From assembly GCA_004298625.1 (NCBI GenBank), contig SCSY01000180.1, positions 1 through 19,181 of the forward strand: a stretch of DNA of 19,181 nucleotides, written 5' to 3'. This DNA comes from Nitrospirota bacterium. GTDB lineage: Bacteria; Nitrospirota; Thermodesulfovibrionia; Thermodesulfovibrionales; UBA1546. Both the position numbers and the translations under genes were made by a program. The notes beneath the pieces were generated by a model that saw nothing but the letters and a program-made list of their open reading frames with translations, searched no databases and had not been told where the DNA came from. Shown here one piece after another: positions 1-6,362 of this stretch (positions are counted from its first letter, which is position 1; each line of letters starts with the position of its first letter).

Positions 1-1148
1 TTATACTTCTCAGGAAGAAATTGAATATCGGCTATGTAATGCTCATAGCCTCCAGCCTGCTTGTTTTTTTGTATCTGATGCCGCCTCAGGCCATATTTTA
101 TACTGTAAAAAATGCGTTTATTGACAGGGTAACGATAAAGCTTGCGCTTGCCCTGACCCTGATAAAAAGCTTCGAGCTGATACTGAGAGAAAAGGACGTC
201 CTCTCAGACATGATGAAGGCGTCAAAGGCATTGCTGCTGAAGAAAAAAGCAGTGATAGTCTCGATGCCTGTCCTGATAGGGCTTCTGCCGTCTGTCGGTG
301 GCGCATATTTTTCAGCGCCGATGGTTGATGAAGCGACAAAGGGCATGAAGATGTCACAGGAAGAAAAAGCGTTCATAAATTACTGGTTCAGACATCCGTG
401 GGAATATATCCTTCCTCTGTATCCCGGAATACTGCTTGCCGCAGCTATATCAGGCATGGAATTGAGAAACCTTATCATCGCAAATGCCGCTTATGCGGTT
501 TTTATTGTGATAACCGGACTTATCTTCGGCATGAGAGATGCATCAGGCACATTCCCCAAATCCGAAGGAATATCAAAAAAAGGGCTTCTGAGTTTTATCC
601 CGATAGCGGTAGTGCTTTTGCTTGTTGTTATTTTTCATCTGGAACTCCATCATGCCCTGCTGCTGGCAATCATTGCGCTTTTTATATTTTACAGATTTAA
701 GGCAAAAGACATCGTCAGGGTATTGAAACACGGCTTATCGCCGGATGTGCTTGTGCTCATAATCGGCATTATGCTGTTCAAGGAAACAATGGAGACTTCC
801 GGAGCTGTAAAAAATCTGAGCGGTTTTCTGACATCAAAAGGGATACCGTTTACACCTATACTCTTCCTCCTGCCGTTTGCAACCGGCCTCCTGACAGGCA
901 TAACCGTAGGTTTTGTCGGGAGCACGTTTCCGCTTATCATGAGCATTGCGGGAGAGCCGTCTATAGGCGTAATTTCTTTTGCATTTGCCTCCGGTTTTCT
1001 CGGCGTCCTGCTCTCTCCCGTCCACATCTGCCTTGTGCTCACAAGGGAATATTTCAAGGCGGATATGTGGGGAGTATATAAGAAGATAATTCCGGCGGGA
1101 AGCATTGTGTTTTTAGTTGCAATTGCGGAATATCTGATTTTAAGATAG
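1..1148 (+). CDS. DUF401 family integral membrane protein (partial, 5' end outside window)
   Basis: This is a polytopic membrane protein resembling the DUF401 family, putative permeases of about 400 residues with unknown substrate. A TTG at 21 could start it. However, the frame stays open to the left edge through codons for I-L-L-R-K-K, and family members usually have another membrane segment before the NIGYVMLIAS stretch, so I treat the gene as cut by the window. Counting from the TTG, the conserved loop GLLPSVGGAYFSAPMV lies at about 87-102 and NYWFRHPWE at about 120-129. Several hydrophobic segments follow, ending near residue 374. A glycine/proline-rich re-entrant-like segment (LPFATGLLTGITVGFVG) lies near 285-301, reminiscent of ion-transporter superfamily permeases. 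It stands alone, followed by a 253-nt spacer. Seen: topology and motifs. Known: family of unknown function. Inferred: transport of a small solute or ion. Confidence 0.8.
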   Translation, partial: ILLRKKLNIGYVMLIASSLLVFLYLMPPQAIFYTVKNAFIDRVTIKLALALTLIKSFELILREKDVLSDMMKASKALLLKKKAVIVSMPVLIGLLPSVGGAYFSAPMVDEATKGMKMSQEEKAFINYWFRHPWEYILPLYPGILLAAAISGMELRNLIIANAAYAVFIVITGLIFGMRDASGTFPKSEGISKKGLLSFIPIAVVLLLVVIFHLELHHALLLAIIALFIFYRFKAKDIVRVLKHGLSPDVLVLIIGIMLFKETMETSGAVKNLSGFLTSKGIPFTPILFLLPFATGLLTGITVGFVGSTFPLIMSIAGEPSIGVISFAFASGFLGVLLSPVHICLVLTREYFKADMWGVYKKIIPAGSIVFLVAIAEYLILR

Positions 1149-1185
1149 CCATCCCTTCCGGGTCTACAAAAAAATTGATGTTTTA

Positions 1186-1276
1186 AAACCCCTCTTTGGA
1201 AAAGAGGGGTGAGGGGAGATTTTAAGAAAAATACTGCCATAAAATCCCCCTTTGTCCCCCTTTGCCAAAGGGGAAT
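1186..1276. repeat. Tandem C/G-rich hairpin repeat (CCCCTTT...AAAGGGG type)
   Basis: Two hairpins lie about 50 nt apart. The first has CCCCTCTTT (1189-1197) pairing with AAAGAGGGG (1201-1209), loop GGA, extended by one A-T pair. The second has CCCCTTT (1257-1263) pairing with AAAGGGG (1267-1273), preceded by another CCCCCTTTGT copy at 1246-1255. A related element occurs at 4454-4480 in opposite orientation. The pattern resembles a dispersed palindromic repeat. The first hairpin could also help terminate the upstream gene, though no strong T-run follows directly. Confidence 0.6.
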
Positions 1277-1342
1277 TTTAATAGCAATGTGTTTTTATCA
1301 GTATTTTTGTCACACACCCATTTCCTCATTCCTCCGATAGTC

Positions 1343-1375
1343 TTGATTAAATAGGGCGTAAATGTTTAGTATAAT
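1343..1375 (+). promoter_or_regulatory. Putative promoter for yajC-secD-secF
   Basis: A perfect -10 hexamer TATAAT lies at 1370-1375, 26 nt before the yajC start. The best -35-like match, TTGATT at 1343-1348, is 21 nt upstream, which is longer than ideal. The position fits a short leader that carries the strong GGAGG site at 1391-1395. Confidence 0.35.
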
Positions 1376-1401
1376 AGCCAAACTTTTGCAGGAGGTGTGA
1401 T

Positions 1402-1734
1402 ATGTTTTCAGATATAGCATGGGCAATGGCTCCGGGTGGTGATGCAGGGGCGCAGGGCGGAGGGTCAATGCTTCAATCCTTTTTGCCGCTGATATTGATA
1501 TTCGTCATATTCTATTTTCTCCTCATAAGACCCCAGCAGAAAAAGGCCAAGGAACACAGGCAGATGCTGGAAAACCTGAAGAAGGGCGACAAGGTCATCA
1601 CCTCAGGCGGGCTATATGCCGTTGTCGAGGCAGTAGGAACAGCTACCATTACTCTGAAAATTGCAGAGAATGTGAAGGTGAAATTGGGAAAAGGCTATAT
1701 TGCAGCAGTCAGGCCGGCTTCAGAGGAAGAGTAG
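1402..1734 (+). CDS. yajC: Sec translocon accessory protein YajC
   Basis: YajC is a small single-span inner membrane protein that associates with SecD-SecF and the SecYEG channel. The 110-residue product has a glycine-rich N-terminus and a hydrophobic span at about 25-42 (SFLPLILIFVIFYFLLI). The hallmark IRPQQKKAKEH follows at about 42-52, then a cytoplasmic beta-rich domain with LKKGDKVITSGGLYAVV. The length matches the family. The start at 1402 is supported by GGAGG six bases upstream. It is the first gene of yajC-secD-secF. In many bacteria tgt directly precedes yajC, but here tgt lies 14 kb away on the other strand. A 96-nt gap containing an inverted repeat separates it from secD. Confidence 0.95.
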   Translation: MFSDIAWAMAPGGDAGAQGGGSMLQSFLPLILIFVIFYFLLIRPQQKKAKEHRQMLENLKKGDKVITSGGLYAVVEAVGTATITLKIAENVKVKLGKGYIAAVRPASEEE

Positions 1735-1740
1735 AAAAAC

Positions 1741-1810
1741 AGTGAACAGTGATAGTGTTTAGTGTCGGTGAAATACTCTAACTGACACTGGCACTTAACA
1801 CCGACACTAA
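1741..1810. repeat. AGTG-type 6-7-nt repeat array with inverted arms
   Basis: Between yajC and secD, AGTG recurs every 6-7 nt on the plus strand (1741, 1748, 1754, 1761). The complementary CACT-type units follow at 1785-1808. The outer inner-arm pair TTAGTGTCGGTG (1759-1770) and CACCGACACTAA (1799-1810) is a perfect 12-nt inverted repeat with a 28-nt loop. It could fold in the mRNA between the two genes. It resembles the AGCG/CGCT inverted array after recJ. Confidence 0.7.
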
Positions 1811-1830
1811 TTTTGGAGGTTTGGATTTAG

Positions 1831-3456
1831 ATGAAGAAGAATATTCTCTGGCGATTAATCCTTATCGGTTCAACAATTGTTCTTGCAGCAGTCTTTTTTC
1901 TGCCGAACACGCCTTTGTTCGGACAGATGCCTGAATGGTGGAAAAAGAACATGCCTGATAAGGGAATAACAATGGGCCTTGATCTCCAGGGCGGCATACA
2001 CCTTGTTTTTGAAGTTGAGGGGGAAAAGGCCGTTGAGATAACAACAGAGCGTATTTCTCAGTCATTAAAGGATATCATAGCCAAGAAAAAATTAAGCGCG
2101 GATATTACAAGCATCGGCATGCTCATAACGGTCACGCCTGCGTCAATGGATGTGAGAAAGGCGATAGAGGACAACTACCCGATACTGACGCCTGTTGAGA
2201 CAGGAACCAGGATTGTTTATAAAATATCGGATAAAGAAGCAGTCAATATCAAGGACGGCGCTGCCGATCAGGCGCTTGAGACAATCAGAAACAGGATTGA
2301 TCAGTTCGGAGTTGCAGAGCCGACAATCCACAGACAGGGCACAAACGAGATAGTTGTGCAGCTTCCCGGAATAAAAGATCCGAAGCGCGCAATAGAGATA
2401 ATAGGAAAGACGGCCCAGCTTGAATTCAAGCTGGTTGATGACTCAGCTCCTGTTGCTGCCGAGATACCGGCGTCCATAGAGCCGGGCGAAGAAGAAAATC
2501 TCCTGAAAAAATTTGCGGAAAAAATCCCTGCGGATGACGAGATACTCTTCGAGAAAAAGGTCAACAGAGAAACCGGCGCAGTCAGAAAAATACCGGTCCT
2601 TCTCAAAAAACAGGCAGCCCTTACAGGCGACCTGCTCAAGGAGGCAAGGGTCAATATAGATTCCTCAAATTTTGGCCAGCCTTATGTCTCGATATCATTT
2701 AATACAACGGGCGCTAAACTCTTTGAGGATGTAACAGCCGCCAATGTCAAAAAAAGACTTGCAATAATACTTGACGCTACCGTGTATTCAACCCCTGTTA
2801 TCCAGGAGAGGATCGGAGGCGGGAATGCTCAGATTTCAGGAAGCTTCACAATGGATGAGGTAAAGGACCTCGCAATAGTCCTTAAGGCAGGAGCGCTGCC
2901 GGCGCCTGTAAAGATGCTGCAGAATATTACAGTCGGGCCGTCGCTTGGAACGGATTCAATCGAGGCGGGGAAAAGGGCCGGCATTATCGGAACCATACTT
3001 GTTGTAATCTTTATGGTTATCTACTACAGGCTTTCGGGCGTTATCGCGGATTTTGCGCTTCTCCTGAACATAGTGCTGCTTTTGGGCGCAATGGCATCAC
3101 TGAACGCGACCCTTACAATGCCCGGCATTGCAGGCATAATCCTCGCAATAGGAATGGCAGTTGATTCAAATGTCCTTATGTTTGAAAGAATGAGGGATGA
3201 ACTGCGCTCCGGCAAGACGCCGCGGGCAGCGGTTGATTCGGGATACCACAAGGCGTTCTGGACCATATTTGATTCGCATGTTACAACGCTGATAACAGCG
3301 GCTGTTCTCTTTCAGTTCGGCACCGGCCCGATAAAAGGATTCGCTGTAACGCTCAGTCTCGGCGTTGCCATAAATCTTTTTACAGCGCTTATCGGCACAA
3401 AAACAATTTTTGACATCATAAACAGCAGGCGTGATGTCAAAAAGCTGAGCATATAG
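1831..3456 (+). CDS. secD: Protein translocase subunit SecD
   Basis: SecD is an RND-superfamily subunit that uses the proton motive force to help pull secreted proteins across the inner membrane. The 541-residue protein has one N-terminal membrane segment (about 7-25). The conserved GLDLQGGIHLVFEV follows at 49-62, then a periplasmic domain with RIDQFGVAEPTIHRQG and IVVQLPG. Five further membrane segments run from about 380 to 530. The motif AIGMAVDSNVLMFERMRDE places the family aspartate at about residue 445. It is shorter than E. coli SecD (615) but typical of other phyla. GGAGGT at 1815-1820 lies 10 nt upstream of the ATG. secF follows after a 10-nt gap. Confidence 0.97.
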   Translation: MKKNILWRLILIGSTIVLAAVFFLPNTPLFGQMPEWWKKNMPDKGITMGLDLQGGIHLVFEVEGEKAVEITTERISQSLKDIIAKKKLSADITSIGMLITVTPASMDVRKAIEDNYPILTPVETGTRIVYKISDKEAVNIKDGAADQALETIRNRIDQFGVAEPTIHRQGTNEIVVQLPGIKDPKRAIEIIGKTAQLEFKLVDDSAPVAAEIPASIEPGEEENLLKKFAEKIPADDEILFEKKVNRETGAVRKIPVLLKKQAALTGDLLKEARVNIDSSNFGQPYVSISFNTTGAKLFEDVTAANVKKRLAIILDATVYSTPVIQERIGGGNAQISGSFTMDEVKDLAIVLKAGALPAPVKMLQNITVGPSLGTDSIEAGKRAGIIGTILVVIFMVIYYRLSGVIADFALLLNIVLLLGAMASLNATLTMPGIAGIILAIGMAVDSNVLMFERMRDELRSGKTPRAAVDSGYHKAFWTIFDSHVTTLITAAVLFQFGTGPIKGFAVTLSLGVAINLFTALIGTKTIFDIINSRRDVKKLSI

Positions 3457-3466
3457 AGGAGGATAG

Positions 3467-4378
3467 ATGTTAGAACTCGTAAAAAATACAAATATAAATT
3501 TCATGGGCAAAAAATATATTGCCTTTGCGTTTTCAGGGATTCTTTCAATTATCGGCGTAATCGCCATAGTTCAGATAGCCAACGGAAAGGCCAATCTCGG
3601 GATTGATTTTGCAGGCGGAACCTCAATTCAGCTCAAGTTCGAAAAACCGGTAGTGCTTCACAGCGTGAGAAAGGCGCTTGAGGAAGACGGACTTAAGGAG
3701 TTCGACCTTCAGGACCTCCCCACTGAAAATAAAATTCTGATACGTGTAAAAAAGACGGAGCATCAGCTCGGGCAGACATCAGAGACGATAACGAGCATTA
3801 TAAGCCGGAAACTTCCTGATAATAAATATGTCGTTGATTCCACCACAGAGATAGGCCCGAAGGTCGGAGGCAAACTCAGGGTAGACGCAGCAAAGGCAAC
3901 AGCCTTTGCCGTAATAGGAATACTTGTATATGTTGCGTTCAGGTTTAAATTCAACTTTGGAGTGGGCGCGACAATAGCAACGTTCCATGATGTGCTTGCA
4001 GTCCTGGGTGTATTCTTCCTGATGGGACGCGAGATAAACCTCATCCTCGTAACAGCGTTGCTCACAATTGCAGGTTATTCCCTCACAGACACGGTTGTTG
4101 TTTTTGACAGGATAAGAGAGAATCTTAAGATAAGGCATAAAGAGCCTCTTGAAAGCATTATGAATGCAAGCGTAAACGAGGTGCTTTCAAGGACGATAAT
4201 AACGTCTCTTACAGTTCTCCTTACGTCAATTGCGCTCTTCTTTTTCGGGGGCGAGGTCATTCACGATTTTGCCCTTGCAATGATTATGGGCGTTGTTATC
4301 GGCACATATTCCTCGATATTTATCGCAAGCCCCACTGTCTTATTGTGGGGAGGCAAAAGGCCGTTTGCAAAGAGATAG
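3467..4378 (+). CDS. secF: Protein translocase subunit SecF
   Basis: SecF is the partner of SecD in the SecDF complex. The 303-residue protein has one N-terminal span (about 17-38), the GIDFAGGTSIQLKF motif at 45-58 and a short periplasmic domain. A five-span RND-type domain then contains GYSLTDTVVVFDRIRENL at 203-220, the SecF signature carrying the conserved aspartate D208. The start at 3467 is fixed by AGGAGGA at 3457-3463, directly after the secD stop, so the two genes are almost certainly cotranscribed. The length is normal and no break is seen. secF ends the cluster; a 166-nt spacer with a hairpin repeat follows. Confidence 0.97.
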   Translation: MLELVKNTNINFMGKKYIAFAFSGILSIIGVIAIVQIANGKANLGIDFAGGTSIQLKFEKPVVLHSVRKALEEDGLKEFDLQDLPTENKILIRVKKTEHQLGQTSETITSIISRKLPDNKYVVDSTTEIGPKVGGKLRVDAAKATAFAVIGILVYVAFRFKFNFGVGATIATFHDVLAVLGVFFLMGREINLILVTALLTIAGYSLTDTVVVFDRIRENLKIRHKEPLESIMNASVNEVLSRTIITSLTVLLTSIALFFFGGEVIHDFALAMIMGVVIGTYSSIFIASPTVLLWGGKRPFAKR

Positions 4379-4544
4379 AAAGTGGCACGGTATTACCTTT
4401 TCGCTCATTCTCGCTGCGCTCCGAGGATTTTGCCTCTTTATTCCTCTTAAAGTTCCCCTTAGTAAAGGGGATTAAAGGGGTTGTTGGAATATCGGCAAAA
4501 TAAGCCGCTCAAAGGCAATCCCTCACCACTAAAAAGGAATATTT
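4379..4544. other. secF-recJ spacer
   Basis: This 166-nt spacer contains a CG-rich tract at about 4401-4427, the hairpin repeat at 4454-4480 and the recJ ribosome binding site AAGGA at 4534-4538. I see no convincing promoter hexamer pair and no RNA gene. Confidence 0.5.
4454..4480. repeat. C/G-rich hairpin repeat, opposite-orientation relative of the 1186-1276 element
   Basis: CCCCTT (4455-4460) pairs with AAGGGG (4465-4470) around the loop AGTA. A second TAAAGGGG copy follows at 4473-4480. Read on the minus strand it has the same order as 1246-1273: CCCCTTTA, a spacer, then the hairpin. This supports a shared dispersed repeat family. It may also weakly terminate the sec transcript. Confidence 0.55.
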
Positions 4545-6263
4545 ATGAATAGACGCTGGCGTGTAAGCAGAACCAATCCCGAATATATCAGATATATATC
4601 AAAGACCGCTTCTGTCTCCCCTGTCCTTGCACAAATACTTATAAACAGGGGACTAAAAACCCAACAGGAAATAAATGATTTCCTGAATCCGGATATATCA
4701 GGGCTTTCAGACCCTTTTGAGCTGCCGGGTGTAAAAGATGCAATTGAAAGAATAAAATATGCGCTTGATATTAATGAGCGCGTGCTTGTCCATGGAGATT
4801 ATGATGCCGACGGCCTCACAGCAACGGCAATAATGGTTCAGGCCCTCAAGATGCACGGGCTGGATGTCCATTATTTTATTCCTAACAGGATTGCGCACGG
4901 CTACGGATTCAATCCTCCTGCTGTAAAGACTGCAAAGGAGCTTGGAGCAACGCTCATAATCACAGTAGACTGCGGCATAACGTCTTTTGAGGCTGCTGCT
5001 GCTGCAAAAGCAGAAGGGATTGACGTCATAATTACAGACCATCATGAACCGGTAAAGGCAGCTACAAGGGATCCCCAATCCCCAATCCCCAATCCCTCAT
5101 TTTTAGTTCCTGATGCGGTTGCTGTTATCAATCCCAAGCTGTCAGCTCTCAGCTCTCAGCTCTCAGCTCTCTCAGGCGCAGGCATCGCATTCAAGATCGC
5201 CCAGGCCTTGTCTGCAATAGACGCTACACGCTGCACGCCCTGCGATTTGCTCGACCTTGCCGCTATAGGCACAATGGCGGATGTTGTTCCTCTGACAGGT
5301 GAAAACAGGATTATTGTAAAGGAAGGCATGAGGCTGATTCAGGAAGGCCGGAGGCTCGGGATTAAGGCGCTTAAAAACACGGCAGGTCTTAATGGACGGC
5401 AACTCAGGGCAGGGCTTTTATCATTTACGATAATACCGAGGATAAATGCGGCAGGACGCCTTGCTGATTCGCAGGATGTAGTGCGGCTCTTGCTTTCGGA
5501 TGAAGAGGAAGAGGCTTTGGAACTGAGTTCATGGCTTGACAGGCTGAATTCCGAAAGACAGAAGCTCGATGAAGAAGTCTATCAGGAGGCGGTATCAAAA
5601 CTTGATGCTACAGGCTCGGATTCGGTTATTGTGCTTTCAGGAGAGGGATGGCATCAGGGCGTTGTGGGCATTGTTGCTTCGAGACTTGCAGAAGAATTTT
5701 GCCGCCCGGCGTTTATCTTTTCAATAGAAAACGGCATTGCAAAGGGCTCTGCAAGAAGCATCCCTTCTTTTGATCTGTGCAGGGGACTCTCTGAATGCAA
5801 GCATCTGCTTCTTTCTTTTGGCGGACATAAACAGGCAGCCGGCGTAAAACTCAAGGCAGAAAATATCTCTGAATTCGAAAAAGCAATGCAGGCTGTCATA
5901 AAAAGCAGCTTGAGCGATGATGATTTTATATCGCTTCTTGAGATTGATGCAGACATCACGCTCGCCGAGGCAAACCATAATCTTATAAAGGAACTCTCAA
6001 TGCTTGAACCTCTGGGTTTTGGAAATGAGGAACCATTTCTCGGCTCTAAAAGACTCGATGTTATTAATCCGAGAATAGTCGGGAACAACCACCTTAAGAT
6101 GAAACTTAAGCAGGGATCGCAAATAATAGACGCAATCGGCTTTGATATGGGAAAGCCTAACCCGCCGGATATCATAGATGCGGTATTCACCCTGAATATT
6201 AACGAATACAACGGCAACAGCTACCTCCAATTAAACCTCAAGGCCTTCAGGCCGAGCAAATAA
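4545..6263 (+). CDS. recJ: Single-stranded-DNA-specific exonuclease RecJ
   Basis: RecJ degrades single-stranded DNA 5' to 3' in recombination and mismatch repair, using a two-metal DHH-family active site. The 572-residue length matches the family (E. coli 577). Visible motifs in order are VHGDYDADG (82-90), IITVDCGI (138-145), ITDHHEP (163-169), GTMADVVPL (242-250), IPRINAAGRL (298-306), QGVVGIVASRL (371-381), GSARSIP (401-407) and FGGHKQAAGV (425-434). A C-terminal OB-like region follows. The start has AAGGA 6 nt upstream. Oddly, three heptamer arrays lie in frame within the catalytic half: residues 177-186 (PQSPIPN type), 198-209 (LSALSSQLSALS) and 226-233 (DATRCTPC). The first looks like an insertion between DHH and the PDA motif. 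The second replaces the usual NPK-x-x-D-C-x-Y-P-F segment at about the same length. All core motifs are intact, so the enzyme is probably functional. Confidence 0.95.
   Translation: MNRRWRVSRTNPEYIRYISKTASVSPVLAQILINRGLKTQQEINDFLNPDISGLSDPFELPGVKDAIERIKYALDINERVLVHGDYDADGLTATAIMVQALKMHGLDVHYFIPNRIAHGYGFNPPAVKTAKELGATLIITVDCGITSFEAAAAAKAEGIDVIITDHHEPVKAATRDPQSPIPNPSFLVPDAVAVINPKLSALSSQLSALSGAGIAFKIAQALSAIDATRCTPCDLLDLAAIGTMADVVPLTGENRIIVKEGMRLIQEGRRLGIKALKNTAGLNGRQLRAGLLSFTIIPRINAAGRLADSQDVVRLLLSDEEEEALELSSWLDRLNSERQKLDEEVYQEAVSKLDATGSDSVIVLSGEGWHQGVVGIVASRLAEEFCRPAFIFSIENGIAKGSARSIPSFDLCRGLSECKHLLLSFGGHKQAAGVKLKAENISEFEKAMQAVIKSSLSDDDFISLLEIDADITLAEANHNLIKELSMLEPLGFGNEEPFLGSKRLDVINPRIVGNNHLKMKLKQGSQIIDAIGFDMGKPNPPDIIDAVFTLNINEYNGNSYLQLNLKAFRPSK
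5073..5100. repeat. CCCCAAT heptamer array inside recJ
   Basis: Three perfect CCCCAAT units (5073-5079, 5080-5086, 5087-5093) and a degenerate CCCTCAT (5094-5100) lie head to tail within recJ. They encode residues 177-186 (PQSPIPNPSF), just after the DHH motif, in a loop that is usually much shorter. Confidence 0.9.
5137..5171. repeat. AGCTSTC heptamer array inside recJ
   Basis: Five head-to-tail units are seen: AGCTGTC once, then AGCTCTC four times. They encode LSALSSQLSALS after the conserved INPK. The same unit type occurs at the end of hisC (10720-10754) and inside tgt (16750-16792). Confidence 0.92.
5221..5241. repeat. ACGCTRC heptamer array inside recJ
   Basis: ACGCTAC, ACGCTGC and ACGCCCT follow head to tail and encode ATRCTPC just before LLDLAAIGTMADVV. 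The unit matches the CGCTnnn arm of the array after recJ at 6307-6341. It is shorter than the others, so chance is less easily excluded. Confidence 0.6.
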
Positions 6264-6265
6264 GA

Positions 6266-6341
6266 AGCGCATAGCGATTAGCGTATAGCGTGTATTTTTT
6301 CTTTTTCGCTACACGCTACCCGCTGCACGCTAATCGCTTCC
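6266..6341. repeat. Inverted AGCGnnn / CGCTnnn heptamer arrays between recJ and rel
   Basis: Four AGCGnnn units (6266-6293) face five CGCTnnn units (6307-6341). The left arm 6264-6294 and the reverse complement of 6310-6340 agree at 24 of 31 positions, including a perfect 9-nt inner stem TAGCGTGTA/TACACGCTA around a T-rich loop. The structure occupies almost the whole recJ-rel spacer. It could act as a transcriptional punctuation hairpin for recJ, although the T-run lies in the loop rather than after the stem. Confidence 0.85.
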
Positions 6342-6351
6342 GCGAAAGTTG

Positions 6352-6357
6352 TATAAT
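6352..6357 (+). promoter_or_regulatory. Putative -10 element directly before rel
   Basis: TATAAT lies five bases before the rel ATG, and no Shine-Dalgarno sequence is visible. If this is a true -10, transcription would begin at or near the start codon, giving a leaderless mRNA. No good -35 is present; the expected region falls in the CGCT heptamers. Confidence 0.3.
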
Positions 6358-6362
6358 AATCC

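Larger units (their letters stand above)
1149..1401. other. Intergenic spacer with hairpin repeats and promoter-like site
   Basis: This 253-nt spacer is the longest gene-free stretch in the window. It holds two C/G-rich hairpins (1188-1210 and 1257-1273), a promoter-like TATAAT at 1370-1375 and the yajC ribosome binding site GGAGG at 1391-1395. No tRNA-like or long conserved RNA structure was seen in the rest. Confidence 0.6.

Noticed and set aside
689..1240. 183-codon minus-strand open frame opposite the DUF401 gene
   Set aside because: It lies antisense to conserved membrane-protein coding sequence, has no recognisable family features, and runs into the hairpin repeat.
4401..4427. CG-rich tract after secF as an attachment site or small RNA
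   Set aside because: It forms only a 4-bp stem (CTCG/CGAG), with no duplicate in the window and no integrase nearby.
5073..5171. CRISPR-like repeats
   Set aside because: The units are 7 nt with no spacers and no cas genes are present; they are tandem arrays, not a CRISPR.
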